Part shown: positions 1-27,641 of the stretch, one piece after another
Numbering within the stretch: the first letter of the stretch is position 1
How the letters are laid out: every line of letters begins with the position of its first letter
NCBI RefSeq assembly: GCF_037975245.1
Contig: NC_092573.1
Location: 11,750,001 to 11,814,000, forward strand
Source: Apostichopus japonicus
Lineage: Eukaryota > Echinodermata > Holothuroidea > Aspidochirotida > Stichopodidae
DNA length: 64,000 nucleotides
Direction of reading: 5' to 3'
Made by a program: the position numbers and the translations under genes
Notes under the pieces: model-generated
The model's input: only the letters and a program-made list of their open reading frames with translations
Database searches by the model: none
What the model was told of the DNA's origin: nothing

Positions 1-158
1 TCAGCGATCTGGGAGGCATTTTCGGCCAAACTTTTCTGGTACGCTTCGCGCCAACCCAGTGGTGCTACGCTTAGATAGTTTCCAATGCCGAATCTACGGC
101 TCTGATAATTTGCCTACAGGTTCGCCCCTCCCTTGGCAAATTCCTCGCTACGCTCCTG
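1..158 (-). mobile_element. Terminal part of a hAT-like non-autonomous DNA element, cut by the window edge
   Basis: The segment ends at 158 with CTCGCTACGCTCCTG. Its reverse complement closely resembles the left terminus of the element at 41432 (CAGCGACGTAGCCAGGAATTT). Positions 20-95 hold the module shared with the elements at 35181, 41432 and 63640: TACGCTTCGCGCCAAC followed by CTTAGATAG. The candidate 8-bp target duplication on this side would be 159-166, but the partner lies off the window. No coding capacity is seen. It sits just downstream of the last visible CCDC171 exon, presumably in an intron. Confidence 0.6.
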
Positions 159-264
159 CATTTGAACAACATTTGGAAGGCTAGAACTTTCAAGAAAGTG
201 CTTTTTTTGAGAATGTTCACAAATTTATGCGCAATGATGTTGACCTTAAGAAGACGTGACTTAC

Positions 265-17879
<17,615 letters not shown>

Positions 17880-17991
17880 CTGGAATAAAATAAAAGTACT
17901 AATTTATAATTCTTCAGTTTATTTTATGTTTCATTTCTCTTGCGAAATGTAAAACAAAAGGGCAAAATCATAAGAAAACCAACTTAACTTT

Positions 17992-18200
17992 TCAATCAAT
18001 CAATCAGAAGACATTTATATAGCGCCAAAGTCAACAGAAATTGTTCAAAGGTGCTATTAGCCTTGGTCATTGGTAACTTGTCACACAGATCTACACACCA
18101 AAGTGTGCACAATTCAATCAATCTCTCCTGGGGCACCACAACCACGTGTCCCCGGGGACTTCCCATAGGGTGCAGCCACAAACCGGCGCACACAACTACT
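17992..18200. repeat. Dispersed repeat with TTTATATAGCGC motif
   Basis: Starts with a (TCAA)n tract and carries ACATTTATATAGCGCC and later TTCAAAGGTGCTATT. A related motif pair is present at 56243-56310. Such tails are typical of SINE or non-LTR element 3' ends in marine invertebrates; that class assignment is from general knowledge. It lies just upstream of CCDC171 exon 1 in the presumed leader intron. Confidence 0.4.
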
Positions 18201-21200
18201 GTATATTGACAAGTTAAATCGCAAGTCCCCATTTATACACTTATAACTTTTGCTGTGTTGAGAGTCTATTACCTTAGAATCAACAGGTAACAGATTAGGA
18301 AGAATATATGTATCATGTAGTTTGAAGGATAGGCTACATATACCTTCTGTTGTTGCTAAGTAGAATGGGAGTAGAAATGGGAGTCCTTGTTTTCAGTTTA
18401 AGGGCTATGACAACTTCACCATCTTACGTTTGTAAAATTGTGAAGAGAAGTCCATCTTGTTTAATATTGCTTGTTGTAAGTCTAACATTACAATAGCAGA
18501 TTCTACAGACAAAGAGACACATTACTGTATATGATATATTTATAGGTAGGCTGACTGAAGGTACATGATGTCATAGAAGCTTTTTGATGCTAACTGATGT
18601 GTAGATGTTTTTTTTTTATAGATTAATTGTAAGAACTGTCTACTGCTGGACTCGATAAAACCAATGCCATGGAAGGGTTTTGGTTAGTGTGTAGTGACCA
18701 TATTATACTGGTCAACTTTGTTTGTTTACTTACCCCCTCTAATACAGTAAGTTTCTGGCTAGAGTAATCCAGATTGCATTGATGGAATTTTCCATCAGTA
18801 GCACTTTATTTCTATACACATGCTAATTAGGTTACCATTGAAAGTACCTAGGCTGGTACCTGTTTATAAGGGACACACATGTGGTCACTCACTCTCTTCT
18901 CTACATGGTCTGCAGACAGTTAAGTTACTGATAACAGTTATAACTTATACATATCTTTTACCTTAGACATTGCAGTTACTCAGGACATGTTCAACCTGTG
19001 TTTATCTCATTAAGAGAGTGGTTATAGGACAGGGTGGATCATATTACATTCATATTTGTATTGCCTTACTTATTAGGAGTAATTGCTTGTCTAGTCTGCA
19101 TCATATTTTAACTGGTAGATCTACCTCGCACTAGCGCTATAGTTGCAAAGCTTATAATTTGGCCATATACTGTATACATAGCTACCTTGACTTACTTAGG
19201 TGGCGCCTTTCGTCACCATTTTTAGCCCATTTAGTACAATATTACATTTCCTTAGTACATATTTGTACCTTGCATAAGGACCTGGCCAGCTTTCATGTGC
19301 GCTGTCTGCATAACTATTTTGTACCCTAAACATCTATGTTGCATAACGTTTGATTGTCACACTACGTAAAATCTCTGGTAGGCAGTAGTATACAGCCAAC
19401 CACTGGTGTCATTGCAGAGTGACTTTCGCTCGTACATGCTGTATACAGGCTAACTAATATACAGCTAACACGTCTGGGCCTCACATGTCTAGGCCAATTA
19501 CTGGAGAGTTGAGTTTGTCAATTGAAATAGTCAGAGAGGCGACTGGGTCATCAGAGGATCATTGAGAACATAGTTGTCCAGAGTAAGTATAACCAAAAAC
19601 TAATTTAACCTGAGCTTCAAGTGTACATAAACTTCATATTGTAACATATTATGCACATCTTTATGGTTATAAGATCATTACAATAGCGCAGACTGACATA
19701 GCTCCTTCATTATGGGACTCTATGCTACTCATACATAGGCTACAGTAGCTATTTAATTCCGCAGTCTCAGACTGAGGTCTGACTGTATGATATACAGTAC
19801 ACTTGGCACAGCCATACGCCTAACTTAGGACTGAAATCGGATTGGCTAGGTCTACTGGCAATCACTTTGTGTAATTATTCATGAAAGATCCTTGCAAAAA
19901 CTTCCTGAAATTACGATACAAAAGTGCCGATAGGAAAAGTAATACAGTTTGGTGATGCTTCTAAAACACTTAAACAGTAAGGCCAAACGTTATTTCTTGG
20001 CAACTTCCAGTCAGGAACTGTCGGGGAACCTGTTTTGCTTGAAGTTGTAGTAGTGTTACTGTTAGGCTACTGACTTGTAGGCTTAGGCTATACTTGAACA
20101 CATGCGCTACCAACGTATGTCGCTCAGTATTTACAATTTAGGCTAGGACTACAGGTAGTGTAGGCATCTAAACGAATATTTATAATATACAATACTGTAC
20201 TAAAAATTAGGACCCTAGTATCGATCACTAGGCTAGGCTGTGTGTGCTATACAGTGTACAATGCAGTGGGAGCGCCTGTGGTTTTGACGACAGTTAAATT
20301 GAATTTACGATTATGATTCTCAAATAATAGGAGTCCTACTTACTGTTGAGAGAAAAACACCTGGAACACATGTGAGAGGGCATGATCATTGTGCATTTCA
20401 TCTGAAGGTACAGTTGAACTGTTAGCCGTGTGTTATTGTTATTGTTCAACGATTTACTGAAATCAAATATATCGCGTTACAATTAAGAAGGGCTAATTCA
20501 ACTAATATACTTCCCCACAACATTACCAAGAAAACAAACAATTCGCCAGTAGGGTACATTATCTGCATGTTCAAGTGGGGTAATGTTAATGACACGTCTA
20601 CGTTCAATTCAACCAACCAAGATGAAGGCTGGTATCTTCTTATACTTGCAATATTTTTAAGTCCTCAGTAATTTTATTGCATTTGGTTAAACTTACGCAG
20701 CCTAAGATTTGTCAGTTAGAGGCTAGAGAGCGCCATGTGAATTTCGTGAATCTAATACCAATGCATAGCTTACTTTCCTTTTCAATTGAACACCCTTTCT
20801 GTATATATGTCAATGTCTTTGAAAGTTCTTCTTTTGTAGTGAGGTAATTGCTCAGTCCTGTGGAGATGAGTTAAGAACAATTTATGCAGTTCAATTGAAC
20901 CTCACCAGCCTACAGTTACCTTGGCCTAACTTAAGAATCCGTACCATATGAATGGGAAAGCTTACTTCGAATCGTGGGGTTAGGGGTTAGGAAGTAGGGA
21001 ATGGGGTTAGGAATTAGGGTTAGGAAGTAGGGAATAGGGTTAGGGGTTAGGAATTAGGGCTAGCCAGGGGCAGGGAATAGCGTTATAGTACGGATTCTAA
21101 ATTAGTACCATTACCTTACTGTATAGTGACATGAATGTAAAGGGTTAAACTAATTACCACCCCAATTGAAAACTAGTTTTCTGGAAGCAAGACTAAGTGA

Positions 21201-21538
21201 AGAAAGAGCAGGATCATGTCTTCATACCAATTACTAATTTTAGTTCTAGCATAAATTATTTAATATTACTACAACTAAAGGCCTACATATATATTGTGCG
21301 GCAATAGAAACTCACATGAATTCTCCACAGTCTGTTTATTTGTATAAAACTGTGATTTATTGTATAGATTGCCTATACATGAAATTGTTAAAACATACTA
21401 GAATTTTTTCTTTTCCTTACTCCATAGCTGCCGGATATGTTCATAGAAATTGACCTGCACAAAGTGCCAGTTTGATCTCATTTCTCAAGCGACACATCAG
21501 CAGGCTTGCATCAGCACCTAGAAACAAAACTTGTACAA
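18201..21538. other. Divergent CCDC171/TMEM186 upstream region
   Basis: About 3.3 kb between the first visible CCDC171 exon (minus) and the TMEM186 ATG (plus). No coding exon is recognised. Candidate leader-exon signals are weak: a minus-strand donor GTAAGT at about 20337-20342 for CCDC171, a plus-strand donor GTAAGT at about 19582 for TMEM186, and a clear acceptor CTTACTCCATAG ending at 21426. The latter makes 21427-21538 TMEM186 5' UTR. A telomere-like degenerate array sits at 20934-21101. Confidence 0.4.
20934..21101. repeat. Degenerate telomere-like GGGTTAG array inside an inverted repeat
   Basis: Between 20978 and 21062 the sequence is built from GGGTTAGG, GTTAGGAATTAGGG and TTAGGAAGTAGGG words. 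This is a diverged array containing TTAGGG, the deuterostome telomere unit. It is bracketed by AGAATCCGTAC at the left and GTACGGATTCT at the right, so the whole block may be a small mobile unit. Confidence 0.55.
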
Positions 21539-22237
21539 ATGGCTGGCATGTATTTAAGGCACCTTTGGTTGGCATCCCACATAGTGAAATCACATAGTGT
21601 TTCAAGATGTTACCATTCATCAAAACTATTACCCGTCATCTCAGGCAGTAGATCCAGTCACAGAAGGCAAAGCAACCAGATGTGTACCTCATCTCGACCC
21701 TTCTCTCTTCAAACCTTTACACCACGACAATGTAAATATTCAGAAACTTCCACAGGCGAAAAAGAATTTTCTCCATTTTATCACTTTCCGTACATTGTGC
21801 CAATGAGAATTTTTTCTCGATTAAAACTTGGGCAGACGGTTCTGACAGTGAGCCTTGTGCCAGCTTTGTATTTAGCGGAATATTGTGAGGTTATTCAACA
21901 TGTAGATAAATCATTGACCGTTATGCTCGCTACACTCGCATTATCAATGCTCTATGCTCTTGGAGAATTCTTCAGGCGGTTGATTGGAATGATGTACCTC
22001 AGCAGAGATGAAACACGTGTTAAAGTTTCTCATTTGACATTTTGGGGGCAGAGAAAGGACTTGACATTTCCAGTTTCTGATGTCATTCCATTAAGAGATT
22101 GTGGAGAAGATAAAGATACAATAAACAAACTAAGGAGATACAGCACTAACAGGTACCTCTTGTTCTCTGCTCGCTTTGGAAGGATTTTAAACAGAGAGAA
22201 GTTTGAAATTGTGTTCGGTAGTATCTATCGAGAGTAA
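21539..22237 (+). CDS. TMEM186: TMEM186-like mitochondrial membrane protein
   Basis: A single 232-codon exon; the human protein is 213 residues. Family members sit in the inner mitochondrial membrane and have been tied to complex I assembly (MCIA complex). The first 50 residues are rich in R, K, S and H with almost no acids, as in a presequence. After a conserved F-S-R-L-K-L-G-Q-T motif (about residues 98-106) come two hydrophobic spans near 105-124 and 132-152. A soluble matrix-like tail follows, ending EIVFGSIYRE. I chose the ATG at 21539; the open frame extends upstream only through a TTG codon. An acceptor at 21426 implies a spliced 5' UTR. The tail motif supports the family, but identity with TMEM186 was judged by eye. 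Confidence 0.78.
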   Translation: MAGMYLRHLWLASHIVKSHSVSRCYHSSKLLPVISGSRSSHRRQSNQMCTSSRPFSLQTFTPRQCKYSETSTGEKEFSPFYHFPYIVPMRIFSRLKLGQTVLTVSLVPALYLAEYCEVIQHVDKSLTVMLATLALSMLYALGEFFRRLIGMMYLSRDETRVKVSHLTFWGQRKDLTFPVSDVIPLRDCGEDKDTINKLRRYSTNRYLLFSARFGRILNREKFEIVFGSIYRE

Positions 22238-25200
22238 CAATATTAAATGCTTTAAAGGTCATCAGTAGTACACCAAAATATTAGCAAATAACTGTTTGAG
22301 GAATACTCTCCTGATGGATTTGATCCTTCTGACTTTGCAGGATGGTATTGTAAAGTGTGAAACGTAGCATGCATGATTCAGAGAGGTATAAATATCTTGA
22401 TGGAAAGTTTAAACGCTGGTCAATGTCGGAATGTGAATGGCCATCATTTAACTTGCTACCTTATTTTATGGCAATGTTTGTTATTTTTGAGTTCATATCC
22501 AGGATTTTTTTTTATATCTTTATCTATCAATTCTTACAAAAGTTCCAAGATGATCTAGGTCTTGCATAAACAACATTTGTTTAGATATTCTCTATGACAT
22601 CATAATTTATAAATTTTCAAACTTTCAAAGCAAACTCAAAAAGTATTTCCTGATATCCCTTGAAGATCATTTAAGGGTCTTAGAAACTTAAAGTAGTGTT
22701 TCCAATTATTTTAGTCATGAATGATTTCTGTAACATTATTACTATTATAGAGTGAAAGTGGCTACTTGCATTCATTTTTGTTTAAGCTTGTATTTTCAAT
22801 ATTGTAGAATTGAATGCCTGAGTAACTACTCGCTTGCTAATGTTGAATTAGGTAAGAAAGGGCTAGTTCATGTCTTACCATACTGTAACGACTGATAAGC
22901 TTGATGAACAAATGCACAAGCTGCCTTAAGAGCCATTACTGATGGAACATTAATTACAGAGAGAATGTCCTTATAAATAATCGGTGTTGTTCTGGAGAGT
23001 TATTTAAAATACAGTATGACTGTAAAAGAAAACAACCATCCGGTATTTGTATGCTAGAACCCTGCTAACCCTGCTATTGAAATCATCGTGCTTGGTGACC
23101 CTAGTTTCATCCTCAATCTGGTACCTGTTCCTAGGACCCTGCTAATGAAACTGTTTTGCTTGGTGACCCTACTTTCATCCTCATCATATTGGCGACTCTT
23201 CAGCGAAGAGTTTTAGTCCGAGGAAGGGGGTCAAGCTGATTTAGGGTGCTAAGCTGCAATCATTGGGTTACATACAGTATTAAGTTTTAAGTTAACTGTT
23301 TTGCATGGTCCTGTATGTATCTGTTATATTCGATACACCAGATATATAGCAGTATATCATCTGAATACAAATAAATACAACAATGCAAACAAGAGCATCA
23401 ATGATGCAGTATCTCAATACTGGAAGTTTTAATTTTGATTCCTAATTTCAAATCTTTGCTCTGTCTCTACAATTATCAATATCAATCATGGTACAACAAA
23501 TATATAACTTGCATTTTTGCTACTTTGCCACGAATAGTCTCTGCAGGTTACACTTTATCCTGCTAGTCTTGCCTTTAGCGCTTATTGCCTGTTAGTCGAA
23601 AGAACGACGTTGCAAGGTTTAGTAATGTCATAGAATATTTAAGAACTTGTTTTTCATGTGGTATCCTTCATCTTGGGTCAGTCTCTGTTGGACTTTTTGG
23701 TCATATAGTTTGATGTCAATGACAACAGCCAAAGTAGAAGAGGCGAACAACTCGACCATATTCTTGATGCCTGCCTTGAGAGCTAGGCCTATTGACCTAC
23801 TGTATGTTAATGTAGACTGTAGTGGTGACTACCATCAAAACTGTGTCCACTTCTAGATATCAAAACAACCCACGTTTTTCCATCTCAATTTTTCGGATAT
23901 GAAGATTTCATGGATTTATGACTTGGAAAAAATAATGTAAAAGAAGATTACAAGTTTTTATATGCAAGTGATGGGTGGCCTCCTCTTCCCCTAATAGCCA
24001 CCTCAGTTCCTCTCCATTTTGTTATTTTATTTTAATTCTTTGTACATTTGATGTCAAACATTACAGGTTCAAAAGAAAGCTAAACATACTTCTTATAACC
24101 TTATACATCTTAGGCCTATATCCTTATAAATAAAACATAACCTTATACAATTTTTATTGTCTTATCAAAGTTGTGATGCTATGGCCGGCTCCTCTTTTAT
24201 ACGTACCCATCAAACAAACTTACCCTGGTCCTTCCTAGGAAAAGCTGTCTGAACACCAGTACAATGCTAATGTGGCTATCACTGAAAGCCTAATAGGCCT
24301 AGTGGCCTATATATATATATATTTTTTTTAAATTGCACTAGGCCTACAGTAAATAACCTTCAGAAATACAAGAATGTGTATACGTAATTATACAAAATAC
24401 ATGAAGGGCAATCAAACAAACTTATCATGGCCCTTGCTCTGAAAAGCTACCTGAACACCATTATAGTGTTCAACCGATTATGCATAACAGAAAATACCGA
24501 TTGCTGATTATTTTTTCATAATCGTACCGATTCCAATTATTTGAAAATGAGAAAATATCCCGTTTATACGAAATCGGCAATAAAGTTTGACAGAAACAAT
24601 TATTGTTGTGATTTTCCCCAGTTTCCTTTTGCTTCGTTGTTATACAAGGCTCTAAGGTACCATTTTGTATGTACCAAATTACCTCTGGAGTTTCTCGGAA
24701 AGAAATTTTTTTTTTTTAAATTTCCAAAATACGGAGATATGACATCCTACCTAGTCAGCACTGTGCTAAGCGAATGGCCTAACCACCTCGACGTAAATGT
24801 CACCTGTTAATGGCTTGATAGTTACTCAAAATATCCATCTCAAAAAGTATCTCAGACAAACCATCCATCTGCAATCTTTACCAAAGTGTAAATTTTAATG
24901 ACATATTGCCTTCATTCCGACAATATTTTGTACTTATTTTCAGTATTATACCGTTTATGAACAAATTGAAATGTTACGAACTTGAAGTTAAACATACCTA
25001 TTCGTTACCTATATAACTCCATTCAGGTTCAATTAGAATGTGTAAGCTTAGGCCAATCAAACTGAAAAGCAAATTGTACCATCGTAACTTGTTTAAAATT
25101 ACTCTAAAATGTAATACCAGATTGATGTAAAGAAATAATAACAACTAGAAACTACTCCAATATAAAATATAACATTCCCTCTATAAGACATATCACTTAC

Positions 25201-27641
25201 ATTACCTTCCAAACAAATGCCGATTTCCAGCAAATTGAAAGTTGTAAACTAAGCTACGCATTTTTTTTTTTTTTTTTTTGCAAACCGATGGTTAGGCTAC
25301 ATTTCCCATTGACTTAGTGTGGTTGTTAGGCTAACATGTGGTCGAAGATTGCAGTTTCCGTGGATATTTTTAGTTTTTATTTGCGACACAACTAGAGCGA
25401 ATAAACAGATGTCAAGTTTAGATTTCCATGCAGTTGATTTAGTGTGAAGTAAGGCTACTATGTGGTCGGAGATTTGTGAGGATTTTAGGTTATTTTCGCT
25501 GGTACTGCAGGCCGTAATTTACCACGGGAAGTTCCCGGTGATTGTGCGCGACCCTCTCGCACTGCTTCAAATTTTGATGCGGGGTGAGAAAACTGCGCGA
25601 TTCGCGATGCAACTGCAATTCCTAGCTAAAGCAAACGCATGTCACAATTAATTTTACACAGACACCTGATATAAAGAGGGCGATTTTTTTATATTTCATT
25701 TTTCTTTTTCGCACTCGTAATTGTGCTTTAGGAGGGCTTTTTAGCACTTGCGAGGGCGAATCGCCCGTTGCCCCCGCTTATTTCCTACCCTGTCCAGCAC
25801 ATTCCTGAATTCGCGAAATTGCTATTGTTGCTATGCTTACTGTGCCAAGAAATATGCAGCCAATAACCACGAAGGAAGCAAAATCGGCGTCCCTGGCAGC
25901 CTAATTTGATGAAAGTATACACTGTGAAAGACGTATAGGGGGTGCCTTTTTTTAATATTTCGTAGTAAAAGAACAAACCTAATTCATCAGTTGATATTTT
26001 CAACTTCCATATGTTTTTGAATAATGATATTTTCACCTTCCATATGTTTTTGAATAATCGGTATGACATAACTGGTATTCCACGTAATTTTTACCGATAC
26101 CGATTATGTACCGATTATGCAATATTCGTACCGATTCCGATTAGGTTAATCGGTTGAACACTACACCAGTACTATCCTTAAATGGATGTTACGTAGAATT
26201 CAGCAGTACAGAATGTAATTAGCATGCAATACACTAACACCTCGCGTACCTAACTACAGAACAGAAAATTGTTCGCGAGGGTAGCCATTTTCGTATATCT
26301 AACATGTAGCTGTTATGAGTCATAGCCAATCTGCTACAAAACAGACTTGGGGGCGGGGCTTAATCATCAAAAACGGACCTTTTTACTAAAAGTAGGGGCG
26401 GCAGCTCAGTGTTGTTTTAAGAAAGAAAAATCATTTAAACATCAAATAAAGCAAATAAAAGCCATTAAATGTCATATACATGTAGTAAAATTCTTATTAA
26501 TACCTACCTGTAAACAACAAATGGAAGTTTTAAATTTTAATAAAATATATAATACATAGGACCCTATCTTAGACGATACCACTGTTGAAAGACAGTTCTA
26601 TTCTATTCTCTTTCATAAAACATAAGTTTTGGAGCGTGTGCAAAACAGGTGTGACAAAGTGTGTTTTCAGTCCAAATTGGCCCGATTTGGACATAAATCG
26701 GTGAAAAAATCACAGAATGAGATACAATTCTGGAATAAAAAATAGTAACTTTTGTTGGTCTATATGATATATTCTTGCTCTGGAAATTCCAGAGAAAAAG
26801 AACTTTGTTTGAAGACGCTGAAAAATTTTTAAGAGAAGAGAAAGTCCCACTTACTGTTACAATATCTCTATACATGTAATGTATTGAGATAAAAATGTGC
26901 AATAAACTTGTAGGTCATTATTTTATTTACTGAGATTGTGTAGGTAATAATATTACTACTTGATGAACCACTTGAACAAGTGCCAGCATTATGAAACGAT
27001 CTATTGCTGAGGACTATGAAGGAGAGAAAATTACTGGTAAGAAAATGAACTAAACACTGCATGTCAATAATATTACTCACTCGTTTAAAAGCCAGATAAT
27101 GCCCAAACAAAACAGTAAATGATGAGTAACAACTTCATAGGTACAGTAATGGTGTTGTGTACATACTTTCAAACATATTCTACAACACTTTGACTCTCTG
27201 TTGACAAGCAAAAAAAGGAGGGTTACACATGACAATGAGCATGATATTTGCATAAACCTATCAAAAGGAATCTACCATCAAAATTTACAACAATCACAGT
27301 TAATTTACAATGTGACAGGATTAAGACTAGATGAAATATCTGAATGTCCGCCTCTTGTGATCTTTCTTGACGTGAAGCAAATTAATTTCACCAGTCAAAA
27401 GTCCTGCTTTCTTCCCAAAAATCAAAGCTTTCAGCAGATGGACATGAACTTCAAGTCTTGGCTTCAAGCAGGTCACAAACAGTGTAACATTTACAGTAGA
27501 TATGTACTGTAAACCCCTCTATAAAAAGCATACAAAATACCAGAAAATCGCCAGGTTCTTTTTAAAATGATGCCTCTAGCCATATCCATGGCAATGGTTC
27601 AAGCAGTTAATAAATTATATCCAGTGTTAAGTCTTTCTCCT
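22238..27641. other. Convergent intergenic region between TMEM186 and UBL7
   Basis: Contains the 3' UTRs of both genes. An AATAAA on the plus strand near 23365 is a possible TMEM186 polyadenylation signal. On the minus strand AATAAA near 26922 could serve UBL7. A diverged direct repeat (CAAACAAACTTA to CTGAACACCA) occurs at about 24209-24265 and 24410-24460. A tract similar to CTGCTAATGAAACTG occurs twice at 23059-23182. The hAT-like element at 24464 fills most of the middle. No further gene was seen. Confidence 0.4.
24464..26163. mobile_element. hAT-like element, 1.7 kb, TAGTGTTCAACCGATTA termini
   Basis: The ends TAGTGTTCAACCGATTA and TAATCGGTTGAACACTA are perfect inverted repeats of 17 bp. 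Flanks CACCATTA (24456-24463) and CACCAGTA (26164-26171) match at 7 of 8. Subterminal regions repeat ACCGATTATG-type words. Inside are two similar blocks with GGCTA(A/C)(C/T)ATGTGGTCG (about 25330 and 25450) and a 36-bp tandem duplication (CTTCCATATGTTTTTGAATAAT) at about 25990-26060. No transposase reading frame is intact, so it is non-autonomous or decayed. Confidence 0.75.

Noticed and set aside
21506-21538. An upstream start for TMEM186
   Set aside because: The first codon of the extended frame is TTG. The ATG at 21539 gives a family-sized protein with a presequence-like N-terminus.
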